Shown: positions 1 to 11,380, numbered from the stretch's first letter. The stretch: 64,000 nucleotides of DNA from Porphyra umbilicalis (GCA_002049455.2 KV919019.1:51266-115265), one strand, 5' to 3'. Program-made: numbers and translations. Notes: generated by a model from the sequence alone, not told the origin.

Positions 1-1958
1 ATTGGCTTTTATCCACAGTCGGCTGCTGTTATCGCCGGTGTCGGAGGGTCCGCGTTGCTGAGGGTCATCATTTTTCTTGCGTTGTGAAGCCTTCCGCAGG
101 CTGCTTCCGCAGCGGTTCCGCAGATTTACGGGTCAAAAACGGGCTGGCGTGTGAACACTGCGCAGCCGCTGCGGTTCTGAGAGACGTCGTCGTGGATGAC
201 GAACAACTTTGCTCGGTGGGGGGAAGATCAAAATCACGATCAAGAGGCAGTCAACTGTTTCCCAGCCATCTGCTGGGCCGGATAGGATTGGCCGACGAAT
301 GGCCAGTTGACCCCTCATTTGGTATGGAGCAGCCGAAACCCGACGCGCATCGTCGTTTTTCAATTGTGGGCCGCAGACGTCACTGTATTGCCGTGCTGCT
401 GCCCCGTTGCAGGCCCCCGGGCCGCTCACTCCCCGCGCGGTGCGCTGGCCGCTCCCGTGACTGGCGCGCTGCCAACGGCGCAGTGCTCCTTAACGCGTGG
501 GTGCACGGGAGAAGAAATTCGGCACGTTTTAGGCTGCGAAAAGTTGTTGTCACCGTCCTCACATTACCCTGTGGCCTGATTGACAATGCGAGTGGTTTGC
601 AACGAGGTTTTGCTCGGATCGCACTTGAAACGTTCACATCACAAGATGCGTCTCGCGGCGGTGCAGACGGTGAGTGCAAGAGAGCACTGTTCAGGCTGCA
701 GAACCGCGCGTCAGAGTGCGTCAACAGCCACACGTATCGAACCCTGCAAGATTCTTGCGATGAGGGCGCGCCATGCGCTTTCGGTCAAGGCTCTGGAACA
801 CTGATTGGCCGCTTGTATCCAGGCCCCACCCACCTACCATTTAAAAACAAGAACTGGCTGCTATATGCTCATGCCACAAGATCTTGTGCTGAAACATGCC
901 GTCTGACGCGAAACTGTGTCAAAAATGGATTTTCGTGCACCCATGCTTTAAGGAGCACTGTGAGTGGGAGGGCAGATACGCGTAGATGCTGTCATCCAGG
1001 CCGTGACCGATGCGGCGGCACCTGCGGGGGCGTCGGCGGCGGCCGTCTCTGACTGGGGTCGGCCCAACAGCTGCCAACACCAACCGCCTGATAAGCAACG
1101 CGCAAACAGACCCGGTGTTGGTTCAGGCGCTTGTTGAGTCAACCGAAGCCAAACCAGAGACCACTGTGTTCGGTCTGAGTCGGGATTCGTCTCGAGGGAT
1201 GATACGCACGGTCTCGAGGAGGGTTATTCAGAATCTCAATTGAAGACCAGTACTATCTGATTGGTGTGTGTGTCCAGGGTGCTTACGATGCCTCCAACGG
1301 TCACGGCGAGATGTTTATCATATCTCATGGCATTACCAAGTCTAGCTTGTAGCGCTATGAAGTACTGTTTCACGGAGTTGAGGATAGGCTTGAGGTGTGA
1401 GGCTCGAAGGCATGGTCTCGGTGGCTTATTCCACCGTCGCCCACGGAACCCATGACCGCCCGATCCCAAACGTTTCGATCCCGGCCATTTCCTCTCCGCC
1501 CCGCCTCGCCTGTCCCCTCGCTCCCCGCACTTGCGCCGATGGAAACCCCCCTCCATTCCCCCTCCGACGTCATGTCTTCCCCGCGCTCACGTTTGTGCAG
1601 GTGACGTACTCAGCTGCCTTCCTCTCCAGCTGTGTGGTGCGCCGCGGGACGGTTTATCGGATGAGACTGAGTGGTGTGGCCACGTCTGCTGCTCTTCTTC
1701 GTGAGACACGGTGGGGTGCGCATCCACCTTTAATGTGTGCGTCGTGTCTCGTCGCAGTCGTTTCACATGAGACTGTACAACGGGTTTCTTTCTCCCATCG
1801 CTCGATGTGGGTACCCCGTGACTTTTTCTCTGTTGTGCTTGCGCAAGTTGGACGATCGGCCGCAGAGGCGATGGCCGGTGCTGCCACCGCTTGTTCTTTT
1901 TCGCTTCAGTGCGCGTGTTCGCTCGCGTATCAAGTTCTTCCAACAGCAAAGTGCAACG
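1..1958. other. gene-poor left flank
   Basis: Open frames here (for example about 320 codons on the plus strand from 84) read through an inverted-repeat pair and have no recognisable domain or codon pattern, so I call no gene. Apart from the inverted-repeat pair at 481-960 I see no RNA gene, promoter or conserved motif. Confidence 0.5.
481..960. mobile_element. candidate 480-bp TIR element
   Basis: The first 27 bases (481-507) and the last 27 (934-960) are inverted copies with 25 matches; both arms begin CAGTGCTCCTTAA and continue to GTGCACG. Further inward the similarity decays but is still visible for about 30 bases. I see no clear target-site duplication and no coding capacity. This fits a decayed non-autonomous DNA transposon (MITE) but could be an unrelated inverted duplication. 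Confidence 0.5.
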
Positions 1959-1960
1959 TA

Positions 1961-2103
1961 CAGCCGTTATCCCAAAAATCCCGCACTCCAACTGTTGCAA
2001 AAGAGTTCCAAATCGGCCTCTGCGGGGTCGTAGCGGGGTCGTAGAGGCCGATTTGGAACTCTTTTGCAACTGTTGGAGTCCGGGATTTTTAGGAAAACGG
2101 CTG
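1961..2103. mobile_element. foldback MITE with TA target duplication
   Basis: Two arms of about 61 bases (1961-2021 and 2043-2103) are inverted copies with only four mismatches. They flank a 21-base loop made of two copies of GCGGGGTCGT. The ends read CAGCCGTT...AACGGCTG and are bordered on both sides by TA (1959-1960, 2104-2105). A TA duplication with CAG-starting ends is typical of the Tc1/mariner superfamily, so this is probably a non-autonomous foldback derivative. As RNA it would form an almost perfect hairpin. A relative lies near 5190-5277. Confidence 0.8.
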
Positions 2104-2612
2104 TAGGAGTGTCAGGCAGCCGGAATTGATCTCGTCCTCTCGCCAACGTCTGACACGATCTGGAATTCACGAAAGCCGGTTTCTCCTAGCGCTTTATGGC
2201 ACCAATCAAGTTCCAGGCATTCCAGACACAGAGTGGTCCAATTGCTGGACTCGACCTCGTGGTAGACGAGCCGTGGTTTAGGCCGGGCCTGTGCAGAGCC
2301 ATGCACCGGAACGAACCAGAAACAGATGCTGGTGCTGGTATGGCTCTCGTTGGCGCTAATACCGAACAGATTCAAACCAATTGATTGATATGTTGGCACC
2401 TCCGCGTGTAGAGACGGCGCCGCGCCCATCGCCACGGGGCGCCGTGACACCGCGCCACCGCACCGCGGCGGCGACCGACGGGGGCAGCGGATATCGCGGG
2501 GGCGTGGGGCGCCGCCGATCAGCGGAGGGCGCGCGCGCCGCGCCCGCGGGCCCCGCCGCCCCGCGCGCGGCGGACGGCGACGCAACGACAGTACCGCAGC
2601 CGCCGCGGGGTG

Positions 2613-2618
2613 CATAAA
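2613..2618 (+). promoter_or_regulatory. TATA-like box of the NTR gene
   Basis: CATAAA lies in a sharp A/T island within a GC-rich stretch about 205 bases upstream of the favoured ATG at 2822. Position and isolation suggest a core promoter; there is no transcript evidence. Confidence 0.35.
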
Positions 2619-2821
2619 GCGCCGTCCCGCGCCGACTCCCTGCCGGCCGTCCCTCCGCGCCCGTCCCGTCGCCGCGCGCGCGCGCAAGTTCCCCCCTCGT
2701 ACCTTTCCAGTGCTTGCCCGCGCGCTGCTGCTGCTGTGGCTGCTCTACCAGCGTCGGCGTGCCAAAGGTGCGGCCCTCCCCACCGCCGTCTCCCGCCCCC
2801 CTCCACCCCCCCCGCGCCGAC

Positions 2822-3307
2822 ATGGCGCGTGCCTGCCCTTCTTCTGCCTCCCCGCGGCCGGCGGTCACCGCGGCTATGTGGGCCATGGCGCTAGCGCTTA
2901 CCCTCGCCGCCGTGGCGTTGCCCGCTCCCGCCACGGCGTGTTTCTGTCCCGGAACACCGACGCTGCTCGGCTCTTTCTTTAAGTCGAGCATCGTGACGGT
3001 GGTCATCGCTACCCCCCAGCGCGTCATAGATGACAATGACGGCAAGCGCACGTACGCGCTGCTCGGAGGCAACTACCCGTACAACACGACCTTCTACAAG
3101 GGATGCCCGGCGAAAATCGAGCGCTTCACCGTGTTCGGGTCGCCATCCTCGTGCAATACGACGTTTGCGCTGGGCGTGCCCGTTCTCCTCTTCCTCACGA
3201 GCAGTGGCTTTGTCGGGCCTTGTGACTACACGGTGCCAGCGTCCGCTTTGACGGCGGAGGACGTGGCTTTCCTTGCCCCCCGCGCGGGGTGCGGGTCGGG
3301 CGCGTAG
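2822..3307 (+). CDS. secreted NTR (netrin/TIMP-like) domain protein
   Basis: A 161-codon single-exon frame. I chose the ATG at 2822 because it is followed by a clear signal peptide (hydrophobic WAMALALTLAAVAL, then an ATA cleavage context). The mature protein would begin with Cys-Phe-Cys, as NTR/TIMP modules do after signal removal. Six cysteines follow in the order CxC, GCP, SSC, PC, GC, and the core has the alternating hydrophobic pattern of an OB-fold NTR module. An in-frame ATG at 2714 would add 36 low-complexity residues and bury the signal peptide. In animals NTR modules bind proteases or extracellular partners; the partner here is unknown. A TATA-like box lies upstream and AATAAA about 90 bases downstream. 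Domain assignment is by eye from the cysteine pattern. Confidence 0.65.
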   Translation: MARACPSSASPRPAVTAAMWAMALALTLAAVALPAPATACFCPGTPTLLGSFFKSSIVTVVIATPQRVIDDNDGKRTYALLGGNYPYNTTFYKGCPAKIERFTVFGSPSSCNTTFALGVPVLLFLTSSGFVGPCDYTVPASALTAEDVAFLAPRAGCGSGA

Positions 3308-3394
3308 GTGGACTAGGAGGTTCGCGCAGGGGGGTGGGGGCATGGTGGGCGCGGCCGCCCGCAGCTCGTGCGCTGAGAGGTTTTCAACGATCGG

Positions 3395-3400
3395 AATAAA
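3395..3400 (+). terminator. polyadenylation signal AATAAA
   Basis: A canonical AATAAA sits 88 bases after the stop codon of the NTR gene in an otherwise GC-rich region, so it is the likely 3'-end signal of that transcript. Confidence 0.5.
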
Positions 3401-5189
3401 GAAGGGGCCCGCACGCCGCGGTCACCCTCGGCTGAGAAACGCACCGGCGCATGTCTCCCTGTGCCGCATCTTGCAGAGACGTGACGGTTGACGCGGAAGA
3501 GCACCGTATTCTGCTCGTAGCTGTGGCCAGCGCCGCCCCAGAACATCAGCGTCTACGCTTCTACTGCAATTGGTTACGGCGATGACTACCCCAACACCAC
3601 AAAGCAACAGCGCTTTCAGTGAGACAGCTAATCGCCCCCGACCCCACCTAACCCCGACACGCCCCGCCATGCCCTGGTCGACAACGACCGAGGCGAAGAC
3701 CGCAACCGCGAGGGGGTACGCCATCCGTGGCGCGGTCAACTGTTGGAGTGACCAGTTGCCTCTGCAGAAACGGGAGGACCCGGGGCATCGCGTGCCGCCG
3801 CCGCCCCTCTCCTGCTCCCTCCCACACAATCTCCCCGTTCATGACCGCAGCAAAACGGACGGGGGCGGCGAAGTACAGGTGGAGCGCCGGACCGCCCGGC
3901 CCAGAGGTGGCTATAGGGGGGCGGCGGGGAGTTCTCTATTCTTTTGCTGAGCTGTCTGTTGCCGCCTTCGGGCCCTTCCTCACGCCTTGGACCAGGACGC
4001 TGCCCATACGGCCGGGAGGCAGAACCATTGCCGCAGATTTTCTGTCAATTGGCGCTTGCCACTGATGGTGGCCCGACCACATCTCCGCGAGTGCCCATTG
4101 GTTGATCGATACTATTGCAGTCTTCACAATTCTGGCCGATCGCAGCAAGAACAACCTGCACTCCGAACAAGTGCTTATTGGCCGAGAGCTCGTATCCGGC
4201 CAAATGGATGGCTGTTGTGCATCTGTTCAGCACAGTTGTTCTCGTCAGGATCGGCCAAAATTGGAGAGACAGCAATACCAGCTGTTGCTCTTGGGGGAGA
4301 TACTTTTACGTCTGACAAATCGTACAGTGCACGCCAAGGTGCGTCAACCGCAGATACAGACGAAATAGGGATCCTGGCTTTGTGGACCGGGGAATCGAGC
4401 ATATTCGGGCTTGCGTAAAACCGCTTGTAAATCAGCACTGCGCTGCCAGTCCGGGAGATGCCATCGAGCTGCCCAGATCACCTGCCCAAAGCGGACCATC
4501 CATCTCTAACGGGCTGTTTGCCCACCGACAGAAGCGAGCTGAAACCGCCCAGCGGGTGCCCTCCACTGGAGCAGGGGCGGGACGCAGGAGCGGGACGCGA
4601 GGGAAAGGCGTTTGTGGCGGCGAAGTGTCGTTCATCTCCACTCTCTGAATCAGTTATCAGTGTGTATCAGCCGTATCGCTGATCAAGGCCCGGCTTTGAT
4701 AAGCATTTTTGGCCGCATGGAAGCGAGCATCGAAGGATTTCCTCGACACAAAGACGGTCGACAAACTCGATAGAGGCTTGCAGAAAACCCGTTTCAGCAC
4801 AGCAGACTGTCTCTGGCTTAACTAGCTTGCGCTCGGGAGTTCATTCGACAAGGGCCTCTCACTGCTGTGTCACACTAATGATCACCGCGGATTACATCGC
4901 CCCAACGCCTTGAGGACAGACAAGTATTGTATTGCAACCGGGCAGCGCCTTGGTGAGCTGGTCGCGTCGTAGTCGTCTTCGCGCGAAGCATGCACGCAAC
5001 TGTCGAGCACCTTGCGACGATAACACCCAGAACCACTTTGGTATTGCTGCAACGTCCTGAACAAATGCCAAGTGCACGATAAGGTGGACACCGTTCAGTA
5101 CAGCTGCCCCTTCTCCGAGAGGGAAGGATTCTGATAGTGCGACGTCCAGCAGCCATCGACGACGGAGCAGCACCCGCACAGCTCCAAGC
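3401..5189. other. intergenic region without recognised gene
   Basis: Short overlapping frames on both strands lack domains, and composition is less GC-rich than the flanks. The only structure I can support is the inverted repeat at 4113-4277. Confidence 0.4.
4113..4277. repeat. imperfect inverted repeat, possible MITE
   Basis: About 45 bases at 4113-4157 recur inverted at 4233-4277 with roughly 80% identity; both arms contain TATTGCNGTCT and GGCCGATC. The unit is 165 bases with no coding capacity. Target duplication is unclear. Confidence 0.5.
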
Positions 5190-5277
5190 TGCACAACAAA
5201 CCTCGTATATACTGTTCCAAAACAGTATATATTCGGCTTCCAACAGTTGCTGTGCGGGAAGTTTGGGAGAACGGCGG
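5190..5277. repeat. decayed relative of the foldback MITE
   Basis: Read on the minus strand, 5277 inward matches the 1961-2103 element over about 45 bases (GCCGTT, TCCCAAA, CCCGCAC, CAACTGTTG), with TA just outside at 5278-5279. A central palindrome (TATATACTGTT/AACAGTATATA, about 5204-5231) forms the fold. The left end is not resolved. Confidence 0.45.
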
Positions 5278-5982
5278 TACACAGTACAAAGAAAGATTTC
5301 CAGGCACGTGCGTGCAATACCCTGGCCTTCAGGGCGGCGGCGCGCTCGGCGACGCATCAACACCGAGCACACCAGCCTGCTCCATAGCCGCGAGCGCGCA
5401 CGGGGGCATGTACAGCCACGTTGCCGAGGCAGGAGGCGCGTGGGGCGGGGAAAGAGGTGCCACCGCCGCCACCGCAGCGGCGGCGGCCCGCCGGCGTCAT
5501 GCGACGCCCACGGGAGGGGCCAACACTCCGCCGCGCAGCGCACATGCGCACGGCGGACGGGGCGATGCACATGGCGCACGGGCGGGCGGGTGGGACCGAT
5601 CCCCGCGCGACGGGGCGCCTCAAACCACGCCACTCGATGGCGTCAGAAACCGCCGACGAGCCGCCGCAGCAAAAGCCGGCGCGCAAGCACGATCACAGGC
5701 GGGTCATCGTGGGCGCGTCGAACCCCGGAAGTCGCTGCGTGCGGTTTACGGGCGCAACTCGGGGAGGTGAAGGGGTGCAGCGGGGCAGGCGCCGTCCGGG
5801 CCCTGTGACCCCTGTGGCAGGACAGTCCTTCTCAGTCACGGAACTTCATTTGCTTTCAGCGTCATCGCGACTTTTCCAACACTGACACGCCCTCAGATCG
5901 CTGAGGACACGATTGCAGACAGCCACCACTGAAACAAAGAGCAAGTCCCTTGTTCTATGTATATGTGTGCATCACTACACTC

Positions 5983-6050
5983 TGAGAGCACCCTGTCCTA
6001 AAGGCCAGAGAATTAAACCGATTCGATTATATTTAGTGCATACCTTTTAT
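5983..6050 (+). repeat. dispersed repeat R, copy 1
   Basis: About 68 bases (GAGAGCACCCTGTCC...ATAATTAGTGCAT type sequence with AATTAAACCGATTCGATTAT in the middle) recur inverted at 47843-47912 with only a few differences. A shorter piece recurs at 49670-49702. The copy ends just before the TIR element at 6057. Its class is unknown. Confidence 0.6.
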
Positions 6051-6056
6051 GGGTGG

Positions 6057-7055
6057 TAGGGTTATGCAACACGCCCGGGGCGAGCTAAATTAAACGCCCA
6101 AGGCGAGCAATTTCACGTGTTTTGAGCGTGTCACGCCCTACACGCTCAGAATTTAGGGGCGTGATTGGGGCGTGCTTGGCAAACAAGTACGTTATTTCAA
6201 ATGTGCTCTTGGGGCGCCAGTCCACCGAATATTTTTCGGTGCAGTTCCGTGCCACCTTCGTTTCTTTTTCAGGGCGCGGTGTCTTCCTGCTCCGTCGAGC
6301 GTCCACAAACAAGGTGCTCGACGCTATGAGGCGCGGGGACCATATGTCCGTCGTGTGCCCACTAACAAGGTGCTGCACGCCATGATGCGCGAGCGCCATC
6401 TGTGCGGGATGGGCACAGCAACGGCCACCTGCTGTCATCAGTCAGGAAGGACGACGAGGGGCTCCTCGACACGGGCGCCAATGGGAACGTTGAATACGAC
6501 GCATCTCGCGCCGGCAACGACCAGGCCGACGGCAGTGATGGAGGGGGCGCCGGCGGCGAGCTACGCGCCTGCTGCCCGAGGAGGTCGCCCGATGTGCCAC
6601 GGCCGGCGCCAGAATCCCTGGACAGGACGTTGGTCGTCCCGGCGACGAGGAAGCCCCCGCGGCCATGGCCGACAATGGTTTGATGACCATCTGCTCTGGC
6701 TTTGTGCGCGGTGAGATGGGTGGGACTGCGGGCGGTGGGGCGGCCGGTGTAGGTCAGGCGAGCCGACGTCCCGTGATGCTGCAAAGCATCTTTGACGCAG
6801 AGTGGCAGAGGCCAAGAGAGTCTATCGCATGCAGCTGTTTCCTCCATGATTTCTGGCATTTTGGAGGTCCTGTGAACAAACCAAATTGGAAGATCATTGG
6901 GTATTTCGAATCGCCTACCAAGTAAGTGTCAGAACAAGGGGGCTACGTAAGGGGCGTGAAGAGGGGCGTGCCAATTTTATGGGCGTGCAAAAGAGCCTTA
7001 ATAGGCGCGCATCGCCCACCCCGCCACCCAAAAAGGGGCGTGATGCATAACCCTA
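6057..7055. mobile_element. 999-bp non-autonomous TIR element
   Basis: The ends are inverted copies: 6057 onward reads TAGGGTTATGCAACACGCCC and the reverse of 7036-7055 reads TAGGGTTATGCATCACGCCC. Both subterminal regions carry several copies of GGGGCGTG/CACGCCCC, the kind of motif a transposase binds. No open frame has a transposase domain. A similar end (TAGGGTTGTGCAACACGCC) occurs at 63111, so the family has more than one member. No clear target duplication. Confidence 0.65.
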
Positions 7056-8505
7056 ATGCGTGGACACCAACGGCCACATATGTCATCCAGACTTCCCCGC
7101 AGCACCGATGACACGCATTTGGTTGCCTAGCCAGGTCCATTTACCGCCTGCAGCGTCATCAGCGGGCCATTTATTCCACGAAAAGGCGTTCAAGACAACG
7201 GTAGTATGCAAGGAAAAACGTCTATCTCTCGAGCCAATTGTCGCAGCCGCCTGAAAGTGTGTAATGAAAAAGCTGATGAAGTAGGCTCCAGGATGCGTTC
7301 ATGCTGAGCGCCAACGCTCGTTCCATTGCCGACTTCTGTGCGCGCCAATATCCGTCTGCCACCAGATAAGAACCCATCCTGTCCCCGTTTATTAACGACT
7401 GGTTTACTTCCTTCGAGAAGCACACCGTTGGGCCCAGATCGCCCTCCCCTCCTCCATCATCCTTTTTCCACAAAGAATAGACGCTTCACTCTTTTTGTTG
7501 GCAGGTGGGTCGGTATCGGGGTATACACCAGTTTACATCCCATCAATCATCCTGGGGAAACCTAGGGGTTCTGCAGTGTTGACGGATAATTGTACCACAG
7601 TGTTGACGTGTGACCATCCGAACTGAGTCAGCAGTCTATCGCGGTAATTCCTATTGATCCAATCAAAAATCTGGAGCACCCTGGCAAAATTCTATCCAAG
7701 CAATAGGCTTGTTTAGTGCGCCCCGAAATTTCGGGCCGCTGGTGCATAATGCGCCCCTGAGCGCCCTTTGAGCGCTCAGTGTGCCCTAAGCGCCCCTCGA
7801 GCGCCCGTTGCAGCACCCATAAATGATCATGTAGCCCCTCTTAATCCTACGTTTTGACTGTGTTTCGTGGAAACTAGCGACCATCTGTGAATTTCTCTAT
7901 GTATGTGAAAGAAGGACTGTTGACGGTCATCCGCAAGCCCCAATGTATCTGCGTGCCGCCCACAGCGGCAGCTCCCTAGGACAAACAAGAGAACAGATGA
8001 GTATGTGTCAGGTGGTGATGTGGACAACCAGACCGTCCGGCCATGAGGACAAGAAACACACGCACACCATACACAGTCACGCCGACCTATTCACATCCGC
8101 AGCTTTGGACAAGTAGATATCCTTGCCAAAGATGTCTTGCAGTCGTGGGAGATGGTTGAGAAGGATGCTGCTGCGTTGGCGCCAAGACGGGGGCCATCGC
8201 TGCTGCCATGGCCACCTCCTGACGGGCCCTTCCCGCCATACCGCTGGGGCCCATAACCTATCAAGTCGATGATGTTGAGTGGGTGCGTTGTTTTACTAGG
8301 CACGGCGTTCCCAGGCCTGCGAAGGCGTGTCTGATATCCCCCAGGCCACCTCAGCCGCAGGGTCTTCCCAGGCACTCCCAATGGCGCGGCCGACAAGGCC
8401 CCCACGCCGCCTCCCAGGGCAGCTCCCGCACCTCCGGAGGGCGCCCGCAGCCTCACACTCAAGGCGCCGCTCCCCACACAAATCTCTCCCGGAGCTTAAC
8501 CCCTA
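7056..8505. other. no recognised gene; GCGCCC-rich cluster
   Basis: I see no convincing coding region. At about 7718-7810 a dense cluster of GCGCCC/GAGCGCC motifs resembles the subterminal zone of another TIR element, but I found no partner end. The 5' part and 5' LTR of the gypsy element that starts at 8506 were not found here. Confidence 0.35.
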
Positions 8506-10131
8506 ATGGATTCCCCGCTGAAAGATCTACAAACAAATACGTGCAGTGTCACCACACAAATAAAAAGACTTACGCCCGATGCAAGGCCGAATTGTCCCTG
8601 GGGACTGCGGAAGTACACTTCACAAATTAAACCAAAGAAGAACGGCAAAGCCCGATTCTGTGTCGACTATCGTCTGTTAAATAACATCACCAAGAAGGAT
8701 GCTTATCCCTTGCCTCGAGAGGAGGACTGCCATGACTCGTTGGGAGATGCCCAGGTGTTCACGTCTCTCGACTGCACCGCGGGGTACTGGCAAGTGCCCT
8801 CACGTAAGGACCACCAAGAGAAGACGGCGTTCACAACGTATTGTGATATATACCACTGGTTATCAATGCCTTTCGGCTTGACGAACGCGCCTGCTACCTT
8901 TCAGCGTGCGTTGGATATTATCCTCTCGGGCTTGAAGTGGCAAATATGCTTTGTCAACTTAGACGACGTCATCATTTTCTCCGCGAACGCGGAACAGCAC
9001 GTCAAAGGCGTTGACATGGTTCTGCAACGTCTCCGCGAAGCCGGGGTTACCCTGAACTTGGAAAAGTGCACATGGTTCTCCGACGAAGTCGAGTACCTTG
9101 GACTTATTGTCCGCCCAGGGCAACTGCACGTGCATAACAAGAACGTTGATGCTCTGAGGCACTCCAAGTTCCCAACGAAAAAGACCCAGCTGAAAAGCTT
9201 CTTGGTCATGTGCAACTTCTATCGAAGTTTTGTCAAAGACTTTGTCAAACGAGCGAAGCCCCTGAACGCCCCGACTAGGGCCGAGATCCCACCAGATCAA
9301 CCACCGCCGACGGACGTTGCCATCGCCGCATTCGAAGACCTTCGCAACGCACTATTGTGCCCACCGGTATTTGCCTTGGCAAAGGCCAATCTGAAGCTCG
9401 TCGTCGACGTTGACGCATGCGCCGACCAAGTCGGTTGTACCCTCCTCCAAGAGGAACCGGGCGAATTGCCTCATCCTGTCGGATATTGGAGCCGAGGACT
9501 CACTGCTGCAGAGCAGAACTACTCCACAACGGAGCGCGAATGCTTCGGCGTCGCGTGGGCTGTCCTCAAGTTGAGGCACTTCCTCGACGGGCAACGGTTC
9601 CTCATCCGAACGGATCACCAAGCACTTAGCTGGATCTACAGCACAACCGACTCAAGCGGACGCTTGATGCAATGGCGACTTCGCCTTTCCGAATACACAT
9701 TCGATATGGTTTATGAACCAGGTGCATCGCACCACCTGCCCGACTTCCTGCCGCGCGCCTCTACGGTGGCGCCGACAGAAAATATCCATGATGATATACC
9801 TTGCCTGGCATTGGCCGAGACGGCCAATGGCTCAAGGACGGGGAGGTACACGGGTACCGACACACCCGAACCGGTGGAGTTCGAAGACGTTGTCGAAGCA
9901 CAACAAACAGACGACTACTGTGTCGAGATGTCCACTCGCGTGGAACGCGGAACGGCCAAGGCCTTCTTCCGCAACGAGCATCACGCTCTGTATCGCCGGA
10001 CGCCTTCCGGCAACCAACTGGTCACACCAAAATCCTTACGCGAACGCGTCTTGACGCTCGAGCACCACGCCGCAGTGGCAGCCCATCCTGGTATGAACCG
10101 GATGTATTACACCATGCGAAAGGCATATTAA
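8506..10131 (+). pseudogene. pol: gypsy-1 pol: reverse transcriptase and RNase H
   Basis: A 541-codon frame of a Ty3/gypsy polyprotein. It has the RT fingers (RFCVDYRLLN), palm (MPFGLTNAPATFQRALD) and an active site reading VNLDDVIIF, with Asn-Leu-Asp-Asp where YxDD is usual. The RNase H module (VDVDACADQVG, ERECFGVAWA, RTDHQALSW) and the start of the integrase zinc domain (EHHAAVAAHPGMNRM) follow. The frame ends at a TAA where the polyprotein should continue. Gag and protease are missing upstream, so the element is 5'-truncated or buried. The first codons do not look like a native start. RNase H acidic residues are present, but the stops and frameshifts downstream make it non-functional as a polyprotein. 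Confidence 0.88.
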
Positions 10132-11380
10132 TTGCCCTCGATGGTAGCGGTTATCCACACCACCATCACTAAGTGCACAACTTGTGCCAAAACCGCCTCG
10201 CCTTGCGGCGACACACCACGCGATGACGTTGTTCCCGGCTACTGAGCCTCTCACGGAACTGTCCGTTGACATCTTTGGGCCCATCCAGGCCTCCAAGAAG
10301 GGCAATCGCTTCATCTTGGCTATTACCGACCTCTTCGCCAAGCTCATTAAGTGTGTCGCCTTACGACGAATTACGGCCATGTCCGTGGCGTCAGCCGTCA
10401 TCGACGCGTGGGTGTCAGGGGTTGTCAGGATAAATATCCGATACCTTGGGCTACTGTAATTGCAAACAAAACGACTATATTCGACGTCATTTTGCGCCAG
10501 CAGCTCAGGATATTGATTGACGTCCGGAGCTTTCCGTAGGTGGTCTTTTTTTCTTCAATGGACAATCATGGACGAACATTCTGCGACATATTCCAGATTA
10601 TATCCGTATTCAGGCCTGGATACGGCCAAAAAACCGTATTCTGACAACCCCTGGTGGATGTCCGCCTACGGGCCACCGGACTGGATCCTATCGGACCAAG
10701 GGCCCCAGTTCAAGTCGAAATTCTTCATCGCTGTGATGAAAATGCGTGGCATTGAAACGGTTCGCACCACGGCGTATCACCCCCAAACCAATGGGCAAGT
10801 TGAGCGGTACAACCGTACCATGGCTACTCAGCTGCGACACTACGTCGCTGATGACCCATCACGATGGGACGAGCTACTCCCGGTAATCACCATGCCATAT
10901 AATTGCCAACCACACCGGTCTACGGGTATCGCTCCATTTGTGCTCGTTATCCCAAGGCGGATCCCCAACCTCACGGGTCGCAACTTGCCCCCGGGCACTC
11001 CGCTGGCCAATAAGGGAACGCTCAAGGATGGGTCACCCTTAGCTCGCAAACGGGCATTCATGGCCCGCCTTCGCAGACAGATCCCCGTCGTCATCGAGGC
11101 CTTGCGTAAGACGCAACAACGCTACAAACGTAACTTCGACCACCGGATCGCAACTCGCAATGCAAACGTTAAGATCGGCGACTACGCATACACGACCAAC
11201 CACCATCGGCAAAACAAGCTGCAAAGCAAGGCCATTGGACCCTTCGTGGTCGTTGATATGGATACGGATGCCTCCACGTTTGTCATTGACGTTGACGGGG
11301 AAGAAAAACGCCTCAGCAATGACCATGTCACCCCAGCTCCTCGTCCAACAATGACGGACACGGTGCCGCACCCCCTGCTA
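10132..11380 (+). pseudogene. pol: gypsy-1 integrase, interrupted
   Basis: This continues the polyprotein after one stop and a frameshift. The zinc-domain CxxC is near 10172, the catalytic core (SVDIFGPIQASKKG) runs to about 10417 and is then cut by a 234-bp insert. It resumes near 10658 with WILSDQGPQF and AYHPQTNGQVERYNRT, giving the Asp, Asp and Glu of the DDE triad. The C-terminal part reads into a linker that should lead to a chromodomain but stops at the GAT duplicated by D3. The missing continuation lies 28 kb away at 39627. Confidence 0.85.
10418..10651. mobile_element. 234-bp MITE in gypsy-1 integrase
   Basis: The ends are inverted (GGGGTTGTCAGGATA at the left, reverse of CCGTATTCTGACAACCCC at the right). 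The insert separates integrase residues that are adjacent in the family (AWVS before, MSAYGPPDW after). TGGGTGTC before and TGGATGTC after could be an imperfect 8-base duplication, which would suit hAT elements. No coding capacity. Confidence 0.7.

Noticed and set aside
84..1052. Long plus-strand open frame near the left edge
   Set aside because: It crosses the 481-960 inverted repeat, has no domain and no distinct codon pattern.
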